A DNA stretch of 64,000 nt from Candidatus Bandiella woodruffii (GTDB taxonomy: Bacteria > Pseudomonadota > Alphaproteobacteria > Rickettsiales > Midichloriaceae). Made by a program: the position numbers and the translations under genes. The stretch's first letter is position 1; each line of letters starts with the position of its first letter. The stretch covers positions 1 through 64,000 of the forward strand of contig NZ_CP110821.1 in the NCBI RefSeq assembly GCF_034359465.1, in the 5' to 3' direction. This document shows positions 35,350-45,358 of this stretch, piece by piece. The notes under the pieces are model-generated. The model ran no database searches. It was not told the DNA's origin and was given only the letters and a program-made list of their open reading frames with translations.

Positions 35350-36172
35350 GGGAGTGTTGCCATAAGATAGATAAGATGCTAAAATGGGGAGTGTTGCCAT
35401 AAGATAGATAAGATGCTAAAATGAATATAGCGAGCAACAAAGAAAATAGAAATATGAATACAGAGTGTAAAAAATGCAGTAGCAGTAAATACGTTAAGAA
35501 TGGTAATATTAGGGGTATGCAAAGGTATAAATGCAAAGAGTGTGGATGTAATTTTACAAGCACTAAATTAAGAGGCTGTTCGCCAGAGATGAAGGCTCTG
35601 GCAGTGTTATTGTACAGCATGGAAAAAAGTAGCTTTAGATGGCTAGGGAAATTATTTAAAGTAGCTCATACTAGCGTATATAAGTGGATAATACTGTATG
35701 CTAAAAAGATACCAAGACCAACAGTGCCGGAAGAATTGAGAGAAGTTGAAATAGATGAGATGTGGCATTTTGTAGATTCAAAAAAACAAATTATGGATAT
35801 GGAAAGCCTATAGTAGGGAGCTCAAGAGAGTTGTTGCCTGGGTGGTTGGTAAGCGTAACGTTACAACCTTTAGAAAATTGTGGAAAATCATAAGTAGAGA
35901 TAATTGCAGTTATTACACAGACGATTGGTCTGTTTATTCAGAGGTTATACCTCGCCATCAACATGTTGTTGGCAAACAACATACACTCTCAATTGAGTCC
36001 AATAACTCAAACACAAGGCACAGAATTGCAAGAATGACCAGAAAAACAAAGGTAGTTTCAAAATCTGAAGAAGTTGTCGATCTTACGATTAAGCTCTGGG
36101 TACATTTTGAGGATAACAATAATTTCCTAAGTGAGCAGGGCAATTTTATATCTATCTTTGGCTAACACTCTG
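35350..36172 (+). mobile_element. IS1-A (copy 4), preceded by a 37-bp stub of another IS1-A
   Basis: The 37-bp left end of IS1-A (35350-35386) is followed directly by a complete 786-bp element (35387-36172). Either one IS1-A inserted just inside another whose remainder was lost, or the end was duplicated. The full copy is one base shorter than its siblings, in the frameshift site. Confidence 0.85.
35421..36165 (+). pseudogene. IS1-family transposase with a seven-A slip site
   Basis: Same protein as the copy at 5505, but the slip run has seven A's (35780-35786) instead of eight. The zero frame now ends at TAG (35811) and a -1 shift no longer reaches the catalytic frame. The transposase should be inactive unless a +1 or -2 shift occurs. 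Confidence 0.8.
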
Positions 36173-36264
36173 TAAAATCTAAGCTTTTTCAACAAGCCCA
36201 TATCTTATGCTACCCAAATTTTAAAGGTATGGTATAGTCGGTCATTTATTTTGCAAAACAATAC

Positions 36265-37230
36265 TTAAATATTCAACCCATGAGCAATATTATCGATCTC
36301 ATCTTGAGAAGGTTTAGTATAACGAAATATTTGAGAGATAGAAGCATTGCCAGACATCTTTTGGGCAATATGTACTCCATGTTTATCAGCCACTCTTTTT
36401 AAAAAAGTATGCCTTAGCATATGTGGAGATAAATGAAACTTCTCCTCATCTGATAAAGTTAAAGAGGCATGAGCTGATATTCTTGCACAAATATAGCGTA
36501 TTGCTCTAGTGGATAATCTTACTCCATTTCTAGAGAATATAGCCTGATTTGGTTTAGTTAATTTTTGAGATAAAATGTATTGCTCTAAGTATTTTCTAGG
36601 TTCGTCTGGAATTGGCACTTTTTTAGTGAAAATATTTCCTTTACGCTTAACATGATGAAACCCTTTAGCATAATAATGAGAAAGATTTAATGATACTAGT
36701 TCTGCTTCCCTAAGTCCTGTCGCTAAAAGAACAGAAAAAATAGTTATTTCAAGTAGAGGGTTTTGATTTTTTCTATTACATGCATTCAGTCGTTGTTCAC
36801 AGGCCATTTTTAAACGCATTACTTGCTTTCTTGATAAACCATTCCAATGTGGACAGTCTTGAGTAATGTTTTTTACACCTTCAAAGGGAGAGCCAGCAAG
36901 CAAAGGTCTATGTTTCATCAACCATTTAGAAAAGTGACGCAGAGAATCTAAAGCTCTATTAATAGTTGCAGGTTTGTAGTTTTTATCTTGAAGAAATATT
37001 AAAAAGTGCTTTGTAACTGAGGGAGTCCAGTTATCAATATTGTCTTTACCAGTATACTCAATAAAAAAAGAAAGAAATTTCGATAAATCATTTCTCCTGG
37101 CTATTTCAGTTGCTTGAGAAGACCCAGAAACAAGTATTTTAAAATAAAGATTAGCGTAATAGAACAAGGTATTATTAGTTTCTTCAATTGATGTCAGATC
37201 AAATTTATTTATGGAAGCTTTGGTAAGCAT
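36265..37230 (-). CDS. Tyrosine recombinase (XerC/D-like integrase)
   Basis: 321 residues: an N-terminal SAM-like core-binding domain (~20-110) and a catalytic domain. The catalytic set is Arg174 (ATGLREAEL), Lys197 (VKRKGN), His270 and Arg273 (HLSPHMLRHTF) and the nucleophile Tyr304 (IFRYTK). The usual His/Trp before it is Asn295 (MSGNASI), a tolerated variant. It performs site-specific recombination, either dimer resolution or integration. It lies four bases downstream of the vapC stop on the same strand, so co-transcription is possible. No att sites could be defined. Confidence 0.92.
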   Translation of the reverse strand: MLTKASINKFDLTSIEETNNTLFYYANLYFKILVSGSSQATEIARRNDLSKFLSFFIEYTGKDNIDNWTPSVTKHFLIFLQDKNYKPATINRALDSLRHFSKWLMKHRPLLAGSPFEGVKNITQDCPHWNGLSRKQVMRLKMACEQRLNACNRKNQNPLLEITIFSVLLATGLREAELVSLNLSHYYAKGFHHVKRKGNIFTKKVPIPDEPRKYLEQYILSQKLTKPNQAIFSRNGVRLSTRAIRYICARISAHASLTLSDEEKFHLSPHMLRHTFLKRVADKHGVHIAQKMSGNASISQIFRYTKPSQDEIDNIAHGLNI

Positions 37231-37234
37231 AAAA

Positions 37235-37618
37235 TTATCTAATTTGAGTAATTATGATATCAGTATGAAGTTTGCTCCAAGCCTTGTCTGCAGTATATAC
37301 AGGCAAAGTAAGATGATCAGCAAGTGCTAAACACGCTCTATCTCCTAAAGATAAGCCTAAATGAGTAACTGACTTTTTTAAAAGTCCTGCTTGAATAGCA
37401 AGATTTTTATCAAATTGATAAACTTCAGGAATGAGGCAAAGTATTTTTTGAATATGCTCTATGGGAAGAGAAAGTTTTGAATTTAATTCGCTGACCACTT
37501 CAGAAATATTTACAGATGACATAATTGAATATGGCAACAGAGGTTCAACAACATCTTTGCCAGCTTCATTATTGACTAAAGCTAAAAAAGCAGAAGCATC
37601 AAGTATAACTTTATTCAT
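37235..37618 (-). CDS. vapC: VapC-like PIN-domain toxin
   Basis: From ATG 37618 the protein is 127 residues (MNKVILDASAFLALVNNEAG). PIN acidic residues are visible: Asp7, Glu in NISEVVSELN, Asp in LGLSLGDRACLALA and YTADKAW. PIN toxins are magnesium-dependent RNases. The start overlaps the antitoxin stop (ATGAATAA), which favours it over in-frame ATGs at 37627 and 37633. The pair appears intact. Confidence 0.9.
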   Translation of the reverse strand: MNKVILDASAFLALVNNEAGKDVVEPLLPYSIMSSVNISEVVSELNSKLSLPIEHIQKILCLIPEVYQFDKNLAIQAGLLKKSVTHLGLSLGDRACLALADHLTLPVYTADKAWSKLHTDIIITQIR

Positions 37619-37859
37619 CTTTTTCATCTTCATGTCGTGATTTACTTAAAGAGTCAGTTAGAGATATATGCTCCTTATTATATTGCATAACAATATTTTG
37701 AGCTTCTTTGACAGCTTGTTTCATAGTAAGGATGTTGATAGAATTATTATCATATCTAAGCAATATTTCCTCACCAGGATTAAGTTTCATTTTATTGCGA
37801 AGAGGTGCTGGAATTATAAGACGTCCATTTTCACCAAAAATAGCTCTATATTCTTGCAT
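37611..37859 (-). CDS. vapB: AbrB/SpoVT-type antitoxin of VapBC
   Basis: 82 residues with an N-terminal swapped-hairpin AbrB domain (YRAIFGENGRLIIPAPLRNK, GEEILLRYDNNSINILTM) and an acidic C-terminal toxin-binding tail. Binds and neutralises the coupled PIN toxin and usually represses the operon. The upstream 37860-37925 is AT-rich and probably contains the promoter. Confidence 0.9.
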   Translation of the reverse strand: MQEYRAIFGENGRLIIPAPLRNKMKLNPGEEILLRYDNNSINILTMKQAVKEAQNIVMQYNKEHISLTDSLSKSRHEDEKDE

Positions 37860-38028
37860 ACTGTATAATTAATGCATTGTTGATAGTTAATAATATATTA
37901 CACTAATAACATATATAAAGTCAATAATATAAAGAGACAAAACATATCGGAAGAATAGTAGGGTAGTTTTTTTAAAAGTTTAAATGGTGAGTTCTAATGT
38001 AGTAAAAGTAAAAAATATAGGTTTAATT

Positions 38029-38048
38029 CCGATAAGGTATCTTATCGG
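38029..38048. repeat. Hairpin CCGATAAG-GTAT-CTTATCGG
   Basis: Perfect 8-bp stem with a four-base loop. The same sequence with its trailing ~25 bases recurs, with a damaged left arm, at 49088-49110. It could be a terminator or the end of an unknown element. 37925-38028 has no gene. Confidence 0.6.
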
Positions 38049-38068
38049 ATGTAATGTTAAAATACAAT

Positions 38069-38327
38069 GGCACCTCAACTTTTTTAACTTGACGGTGCCT
38101 ACAATAACACTGCCAGAGCCTTCATCTCTGGCGAACAGCCTCTTAATTTAGTGTTTGTAAAATTACATCCACACTCTTTGCATTTATACCTTTGCATACC
38201 CCTAATATTACCATTCTTAACGTATTTACTGCTACTGCATTTTTTACACTCTGTATTCATATCTCTATTTTCTTTGTTGCTCGCTATATTCATTTTAGCA
38301 TCTTATCTATCTTATGGCAACACTCCC
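38069..38327 (-). mobile_element. IS6-A end fused to an IS1-A 5' fragment
   Basis: 38069-38099 is an IS6-A right end (GCACCTCAACTTTTTTAACT...GGTGCC). It abuts the first 64 codons of an IS1-A transposase on the minus strand (38293-38100) and its left end at 38327. The catalytic part is missing. Confidence 0.85.
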
Positions 38328-39088
38328 AAAAAATAAAACAAGGGATAATCTTAGCATCTCAGAACACTTGCTAAAGCGTTTAGTCTTGCGATTTAATCTA
38401 GCAAGCATATCCCTTAAGGAGGAATTGAAGCTCTCAACCAAACAAGTTTCAGACTTTGTCTGCAGATGTATTTGAGCAATTTTATAATGACAATAGACCT
38501 CATACCCATCTGTACACATATAACGAATTTGGTATTTTTCTCCTAGCTCACGAGCTAAATCTACGTAATTTTCTTTATCACCTGAACCTACTTTAAACGC
38601 AACAGTTTTGAATCTGTCCCTATCGACAGCAGTCCATATTCTTGTTTTATTCTCTTTTTTTTGACGTATGTATATAGCTCATCCATCTCTAATATCTCTA
38701 TACGCCTCTTATCTCCCTCTATCTTTTGATTCGTCACCATCTCATCTACTACTTTCCCTGCTTGTTTGATCCAATAAAATACTGTACTTAACGGGATATT
38801 TAATATGTGAGCTATCCTCCTAATTCCGCAGTTATTTAGATACATCTTTATCACCATGCTCCTCTCTTTATTACCATATTTCCAATTCTTCCTACCATCT
38901 CCTTCTGTAAAGTTTTTATTACAACTCTTACATTTGTATCTCTGCTTTTTCCTTGCATATCCATTTTTTGATACCTCTTTCCCTTTGCAATATTTACATT
39001 CTATTTTCTCCATTTTTCCCTTTCTTTTTTCCTTCCCTCTCCTTATATCACATTCTTTTCTTCTTTCCTATCCCTTTTAAAACACTCC
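38328..39088 (-). mobile_element. IS1-C element, truncated at its right end
   Basis: Left end GGAGTGTTTTAAAAGGGATA at 39088 descending; the other end is cut at 38328 by IS1-A. Compared with the complete copy (43711-44515) about 40 bases are lost. Confidence 0.82.
38330..39013 (-). pseudogene. IS1-C transposase, C-terminus lost
   Basis: The first frame (39013-38588) holds the zinc finger CKYCKGKEVSKNGYARKKQR, a helix-turn-helix and MDELYTYVKKK. The catalytic frame (YMCTDGYEVYCHYKIAQIHL, ESFNSSLRDMLARLNRKTKR) continues at -1 across a run of eight A's. The last ~10 residues are replaced by junction sequence. Confidence 0.8.
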
Positions 39089-39171
39089 GTTTTAACTTAA
39101 CAGTGACAAAATTTGACTTTAATTGATTTTATGATACGCTTAGTAACTATATAAAATTATAAAACTAATAT

Positions 39172-40206
39172 ATGACAACACAAATCAGTTTTGATCACCC
39201 AATACAAGTTTATAAAAGCCAATATACTCATGGTCTAAAATTAGCTTTAGTGCCTAAAGAAGGCGCAGGTGTGGAAATTATAGAGAATGGAACAATTGAG
39301 CCAATTATAGAATCTATCATAAGTAATATTGTGCAAAAAGGCTTTTTTTGCCTTGACCTAGGCACAAATTATGGTCATCTAGCCATTTCTATGGCCTTTT
39401 CTGCTGGAGAGTTTGGTGAAGTGCATGCATACGAGGCAAACCCTTTGATACACGAGTATGCAAAGCTTAGTGCTTGGTTAAATGGATTAGAGTCTCACTC
39501 TCTTTATTTTTATAACTTCGCGATATCAGATGTGTCAGGAAAAGAGATATTGTTTGATGGTGGCGCAAGTACTTATGTTGGCAAAGTTTTAACCAATGAC
39601 GATATTGAGTATTATACTTATGGCGCAATTAACTTGTTCACCGCCATCAAAAGTATTTTTGCTTACTTTGGCGTCATTTCTTATCAGTCTTATACCATGT
39701 CAGTAGACGATATAATGTCTAATCATGCAAATAAAACTTTAAATTTTCTTAGGGCAGATATTGAAGGTTCAGAGTGCAGAATGCTTCAAGGCGCTGTAAA
39801 GAGCATTCCCCAATTTCCGGATATTATCATTTTTATGGAATGGGAGCCAACATCTATAAAAAAACTCTCTACTGAGCAGGATATTTCTTTTTGCGTACAA
39901 TTTTTAAAAAACGAGGACTTTAAACTCCTTCAACTTGATGTTAACTATGCAGATCTTGATCTGAAATTAACTAATGAAACTCTAAAATTAATAGATATCG
40001 AACATTTATTAAATAAAGGAGACAAAGGCGAGTACATTTTACTGCGAGATCTTAACGTTGTGGACTCAATTTTGTCTATTTGCAGTAATTGTAGAGATCA
40101 TGATGTATTGAGTTTTGATAATAATACAAATATCCAGGATAGCTTTGGATTTTCCTCTTTCAATTTATCCCAAGAAATAACTTTTACAGAAACAGGGGAT
40201 TTATAA
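39172..40206 (+). CDS. FkbM-family SAM-dependent methyltransferase
   Basis: 344 residues. SAM-binding motif CLDLGTNYGHLAISMAF, then EVHAYEANP, the family's SVDDIM ... FLRADIEGSECRMLQGA and IIIFMEWEP. FkbM-type enzymes usually O-methylate sugars or other hydroxyls of surface glycans and metabolites. The C-terminal ~60 residues (NLNVVDSILSICSNCRDHDV onward) lie beyond the domain. Stand-alone gene between IS elements; it starts 83 bases after an IS1-C end. TTGACT at 39113 is a possible -35. Substrate unknown. Confidence 0.88.
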   Translation: MTTQISFDHPIQVYKSQYTHGLKLALVPKEGAGVEIIENGTIEPIIESIISNIVQKGFFCLDLGTNYGHLAISMAFSAGEFGEVHAYEANPLIHEYAKLSAWLNGLESHSLYFYNFAISDVSGKEILFDGGASTYVGKVLTNDDIEYYTYGAINLFTAIKSIFAYFGVISYQSYTMSVDDIMSNHANKTLNFLRADIEGSECRMLQGAVKSIPQFPDIIIFMEWEPTSIKKLSTEQDISFCVQFLKNEDFKLLQLDVNYADLDLKLTNETLKLIDIEHLLNKGDKGEYILLRDLNVVDSILSICSNCRDHDVLSFDNNTNIQDSFGFSSFNLSQEITFTETGDL

Positions 40207-40248
40207 AGAGCATAAACGAACGATTTGTAATATTGAATCTAAGTCAAT

Positions 40249-40360
40249 GTGCATCGGCATGCTTTAGAAGCAAAGGTTAAGTCCCTTATCGCTGATGTAA
40301 AGCGGTCCATAAATTCAGGCAAGGCTAACTTCGTGAGGAGTTAGCTTGAAGGGCGATGTC
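40249..40360 (+). mobile_element. 5' fragment of a second, diverged group II intron
   Basis: Starts GTGCATCGGCATGC and keeps the order of conserved blocks of the 1867-nt intron (AAGTCCCTTAT, AGCGGTCCAT, GGCAAGG.TAACTTCGTGAG) with many substitutions between. It is only ~112 nt long, so a dead relic of a related intron lineage. Confidence 0.7.
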
Positions 40361-40367
40361 AAGTTAG

Positions 40368-40644
40368 ATAATGTCATCATGAGATTTTAAGCCAAAGAGA
40401 TAAACATCTAATCTAAATTGCGGCAAGGAAAGAAGCTGAATTTTTAGCATATCTGGTTGCAATTCCCCTCCATCTTTTAAGATGAAGAAAGGTGTTTTCT
40501 ACAATATGCCTTATTTTATATAAATCTTTATTGTATTTTCTCTGGGTGATTCTGTTCTTTTTAGGAGGAATAACAACTCTCATGCCCAATTCTTGGGCAT
40601 GGTCAATTATGTAATTAACATCGTACCCTCTGTCGGCTAGTAAA
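40368..40644 (-). mobile_element. IS427-like right part, truncated by IS6-A
   Basis: Encodes LLADRGYDVNYIIDHAQELG through LKRWRGIATRYAKN on the minus strand with a few substitutions relative to the complete copies. IS6-A starts at 40645. Confidence 0.85.
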
Positions 40645-41360
40645 GGCACCGTCAAGTTAAAAAAGTTGAGGTGCAAAAGGTATTGAGAGAAGAGGGAAAA
40701 AATAGTAAATTGGAGCAAAATAAAAAATAATAGAAAAACAATGGAAGAAAGAGCGAGCAGATACAGATATCCAATGGTGATAATAGGACATGCAGTTTGG
40801 TTGTACCACAGATTTAATTTGAGTTATAGAGACGTAGCAGAAGAGTTGTTATAAAGGGGTATAGAAGTAAGCCATGAAACGATAAGAGCATGGTGTATTA
40901 AATTTGGAAAAAGGTTTTTAGATATAATCAAGAAGAAGCAGAGGAAAGTAAAGGATAAATGGCATTTGGATGAGATGAGCATTAAAATTAACGGTAAATA
41001 TTTTATTTTGTGGAGAGCTGTAGATGAAGATGGATATGAGATAGATGTCTTCCTACAGACCAGACGTAATAAAAAGTCTGCGATAAGGTTTTTATCAAGA
41101 TTATTACAATCAAATCCAGTACCCAGAGTAATCGTGACAGATAAATTAAAAAGCTATACCAAACCTATAAAAGAAATGTGCCCTAAAACAGAGCATAGGC
41201 GCCATAAAGGATTAAATAATAGGGTTGAAAATGCACACCAACCAACACGCAGGAAAGAGAAATGCCTAATAAAATTCAAATCTCCTTCTGGGGTACAGCA
41301 AACTCTTTCTTTGATGGGAAAAATAAGGAACATATTTTCAGTAGATGTGGGCAGGTATAT
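40645..41360 (+). mobile_element. IS6-A element (copy 2), left part interrupted by a group II intron
   Basis: Starts GGCACCGTCAAGTTAAAAAA. The transposase reading (from ATG 40741) carries the family-wide TAA after RDVAEELL but has CAG where copy 1 has TAG. It runs to VDVGRY, where the intron begins at 41361. The right part reappears at 44975 after the intron dimer, overlapping this part by about 245 bp. Confidence 0.88.
40741..41360 (+). pseudogene. IS6-family transposase, one nonsense codon and intron-truncated
   Basis: The DDE residues are present (HLDEMSI, VTDKLKSY, VENAHQPTRR), but the N-terminus is separated by TAA and the C-terminus is cut by the intron. Confidence 0.82.
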
Positions 41361-42845
41361 GTGCGCCGGGCATGAGGTAAGAGCAAAGGGTTCAAGTCCC
41401 TTATGGGCTGAGATAGAGCGGTCCATTAGCTGAGGCAAGGTTAACTTCGTGAGGAGTTGGCTGAAGGAAGCTGACGGCAAAGTAAGGCTGAAACGAACAG
41501 AAACTTGGTAGTAGGCCGTTATAACTGGGCAACCTAGCATTAACTGGAATAGCCCGCCTCTATGCGGAAGTGTATAGCGGTAAACCAAGTTCAGCCTTAT
41601 GGAGGTCTTGCATCTTACCCCGGGAGGCCTTTTATCTAGCTTGAGTATAAGCTACTTTGCTAGCAATAGTAGAGGACAGGATAAAAGGAGTCAGCAGAAG
41701 GCATAGTACTTAAGAGAATCGGTACCTCTCTTGAGGAAGGCCTGAATTAGATTTGTTAGGTACTGGAATTTTAATTTTGGAGTTATATGGTAGCAAAAGA
41801 TAGCAATACCATCCACGGATCAAATAGTGAAGGCAGTACTGGAGCTGTTGATCATGAGGCGCATAGAGTAACTTCAGCAATTAGAATACCCCAGGACCTT
41901 GCAAAAGATGTAATTGGGGATGTAGTTAAAACTGCAAATCTCAAAAGTGCCTTTAAAGCAGTAAAACGCAATAAAGGTGCACCTGGTATCGATAAAAGAA
42001 CTATCAATGAAGTACAAGAGTCCTTAGATGAGATTATCCAAGAGCTCCAATCTTCAGTTATCAACGGTAAATATACTCCTTCCTGTGTTAGAGGAGTACA
42101 AATACCCAAGCCTAATGGTAAAACCCGTTTGCTTGGCATACCTACAGTAATTGATAGAATGGTGCAGCAAGCTATAGTTCAAGTTTTATCACCTTTGTTT
42201 GATCCACACTTTTCGGACAATAGCTATGGATTTAGACCTAAGCGTTCTGCGCAAGGCGCTATGTCCAAAGCTAAAGAATTTGTAAAGTCTGGTAAATCAT
42301 GGGTGGTGGATATGGACATAGAAGCTTTCTTTGATAACGTCAATCATGACATTTTAATGTCTCTAATTGCACGCTCTATCTCTGATAAGAAGCTCTTAAA
42401 GCTGATTAGATCGTTCTTAAACGCAGGCATGATGCAAAATGGCTTAATGAGCAAGAGAGACCTAGGGACCCCACAGGGTGGACCGCTCTCCCCTCTTCTA
42501 AGCAATATCTTGCTTCATGAACTTGATAGAGAGCTTCATTTACGTAAGCACTCTTTCGTCAGATACGCTGATGATTGTAACATTTATGTTACTTCTAAGA
42601 ATGCTGCACAGAGAGTACTTACATCTATAACGAAGTTTCTTAACAGTAAGCTCAAACTTAAAGTTAATCTTACTAAAAGTGCTACTAGCTCTGTTCAAGA
42701 CCGTAAATTCCTTGGATTTACATTGTTAACAGATGGCTCTGCTATTATTGCTAGAGAATCTATATCTCTCTTCAAAGATAAGGTTCGCCTTATCACCAAA
42801 AGAAGTAGAGGTGTTAAATTTGATACAATAATCAGAGAGTTAAAT
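41361..42845 (+). mobile_element. Group II intron copy 3a, 3'-truncated arm of an inverted dimer
   Basis: The first 1485 nt of the intron, identical to copy 1 to IIRELN in the RT. At 42845/42846 it joins copy 3b in opposite orientation. Confidence 0.9.
41787..42845 (+). pseudogene. ltrA: Intron reverse transcriptase, C-terminally truncated
   Basis: Residues 1-353 are intact, including YADD; the maturase domain is lost and the frame runs into the inverted copy, ending at 42938. No domain V remains, so it cannot self-splice. Confidence 0.88.
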
Positions 42846-43710
42846 TTAGTAAGATTAACTTTAAGTTTGAGCTTACTGTTAAGAAACTTCGTTATAGATG
42901 TAAGTACTCTCTGTGCAGCATTCTTAGAAGTAACATAAATGTTACAATCATCAGCGTATCTGACGAAAGAGTGCTTACGTAAATGAAGCTCTCTATCAAG
43001 TTCATGAAGCAAGATATTGCTTAGAAGAGGGGAGAGCGGTCCACCCTGTGGGGTCCCTAGGTCTCTCTTGCTCATTAAGCCATTTTGCATCATGCCTGCG
43101 TTTAAGAACGATCTAATCAGCTTTAAGAGCTTCTTATCAGAGATAGAGCGTGCAATTAGAGACATTAAAATGTCATGATTGACGTTATCAAAGAAAGCTT
43201 CTATGTCCATATCCACCACCCATGATTTACCAGACTTTACAAATTCTTTAGCTTTGGACATAGCGCCTTGCGCAGAACGCTTAGGTCTAAATCCATAGCT
43301 ATTGTCCGAAAAGTGTGGATCAAACAAAGGTGATAAAACTTGAACTATAGCTTGCTGCACCATTCTATCAATTACTGTAGGTATGCCAAGCAAACGGGTT
43401 TTACCATTAGGCTTGGGTATTTGTACTCCTCTAACACAGGAAGGAGTATATTTACCGTTGATAACTGAAGATTGGAGCTCTTGGATAATCTCATCTAAGG
43501 ACTCTTGTACTTCATTGATAGTTCTTTTATCGATACCAGGTGCACCTTTATTGCGTTTTACTGCTTTAAAGGCACTTTTGAGATTTGCAGTTTTAACTAC
43601 ATCCCCAATTACATCTTTTGCAAGGTCCTGGGGTATTCTAATTGCTGAAGTTACTCTATGCGCCTCATGATCAACAGCTCCAGTACTGCCTTCACTATTT
43701 GATCCGTGGA

Positions 43711-44515
43711 GGGAGTGTTCATAAATAGATAGAAAGAGCTAAAGCTTTGTTAAAAAATAAAACAAGGGATAATCTTAGCATTTCAGAACACTTGCTAAAG
43801 CGTTTAGTCTTGCGATTTAATCTAGCAAGCATATCCCTTAAGGAGGAATTGAAGCTCTCAACCAAACAAGTTTCAGACTTTGTCTGCAGATGTATTTGAG
43901 CAATTTTATAATGACAATAGACCTCATACCCATCTGTACACATATAACGAATTTGGTATTTTTCTCCTAGCTCACGAGCTAAATCTACGTAATTTTCTTT
44001 ATCACCTGAACCTACTTTAAACGCAACAGTTTTGAATCTGTCCCTATCGACAGCAGTCCATATTCTTGTTTTATTCTCTTTTTTTTGACGTATGTATATA
44101 GCTCATCCATCTCTAATATCTCTATACGCCTCTTATCTCCCTCTATCTTTTGATTCGTCACCATCTCATCTACTACTTTCCCTGCTTGTTTGATCCAATA
44201 AAATACTGTACTTAACGGGATATTTAATATGTGAGCTATCCTCCTAATTCCGCAGTTATTTAGATACATCTTTATCACCATGCTCCTCTCTTTATTACCA
44301 TATTTCCAATTCTTCCTACCATCTCCTTCTGTAAAGTTTTTATTACAACTCTTACATTTGTATCTCTGCTTTTTCCTTGCATATCCATTTTTTGATACCC
44401 CTTTCCCTTTGCAATATTTACATTCTATTTTCTCCATTTTTCCCTTTCTTTTTTTTCCTTCCCTCTCCTTATATCACATTCTTTTCTTCTTTCCTATCCC
44501 TTTTAAAACACTCCC
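43711..44515 (-). mobile_element. IS1-C element, complete
   Basis: 805 bp, GGGAGTGTTCATAAATAG to TTTTAAAACACTCCC, flanked by TCCGTGGA (43703-43710 and 44516-44523). This copy defines the ends of the family. Confidence 0.92.
43719..44437 (-). CDS. IS1-C transposase (frameshift product)
   Basis: The first frame (44437-44012) carries the zinc finger CKYCKGKGVSKNGYARKKQR, helix-turn-helix and MDELYTYVKKK. Reading -1 in the eight-A run gives KENKTRIWTAVDRDRFKTVA and MCTDGYEVYCHYK with catalytic residues, ending at 43719. Complete and probably functional. Confidence 0.86.
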
Positions 44516-44974
44516 TCCGTGGATGGTATTGCTATCTTTTGCTACCATATAACTCCAAAATTAAAATTCCAGTACCTAACAAATCTAATTCAGGCCTTCC
44601 TCAAGAGAGGTACCGATTCTCTTAAGTACTATGCCTTCTGCTGACTCCTTTTATCCTGTCCTCTACTATTGCTAGCAAAGTAGCTTATACTCAAGCTAGA
44701 TAAAAGGCCTCCCGGGGTAAGATGCAAGACCTCCATAAGGCTGAACTTGGTTTACCGCTATACACTTCCGCATAGAGGCGGGCTATTCCAGTTAATGCTA
44801 GGTTGCCCAGTTATAACGGCCTACTACCAAGTTTCTGTTCGTTTCAGCCTTACTTTGCCGTCAGCTTCCTTCAGCCAACTCCTCACGAAGTTAACCTTGC
44901 CTCAGCTAATGGACCGCTCTATCTCAGCCCATAAGGGACTTGAACCCTTTGCTCTTACCTCATGCCCGGCGCAC

Positions 44975-45358
44975 ATTCAGTACCCAGAGTAATCGTGACA
45001 GATAAATTAAAAAGCTATACCAAACCTATAAAAGAAATGTGCCCTAAAACAGAGCATAGGCGCCATAAAGGATTAAATAATAGGGTTGAAAATGCACACC
45101 AACCAACACGCAGGAAAGAGAAATGCCTAATAAAATTCAAATCTCCTTCTGGGGTACAGCAAACTCTTTCTTTGATGGGAAAAATAAGGAACATATTTTC
45201 AGTAGATGTGGGCAGGTATATTAACAGTTCTAGCAAGCAAAAAGAAATGTTTTTCGAAGCTAAATCTATTTGGGATCACGCCGCTCAATCCATAGCTGCT
45301 GCATAATTTTCAAAAAGATGCTCTGTCACGCCCTTACCTCCATTAACTTGACGGTGCC
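44975..45358 (+). mobile_element. IS6-A element, right part
   Basis: Encodes the C-terminal half of the IS6-A transposase (PRVIVTDKLKSYTKPIKEMC to WDHAAQSIAAA, stop 45306) and ends TTAACTTGACGGTGCC at 45358. It follows the intron dimer and overlaps the left part at 41117-41360. Confidence 0.88.

Larger units (their letters stand above)
42846..44974 (-). mobile_element. Group II intron copy 3b, 3'-truncated, carrying IS1-C
   Basis: The first ~1316 nt of the intron on the minus strand (GTGCGCC at 44974), interrupted by a complete IS1-C at 43711-44515 with an 8-bp duplication TCCGTGGA. The RT start is at 44548, and the frame is broken after NTIHG by the IS. It is the second arm of the inverted dimer. 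Confidence 0.9.
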
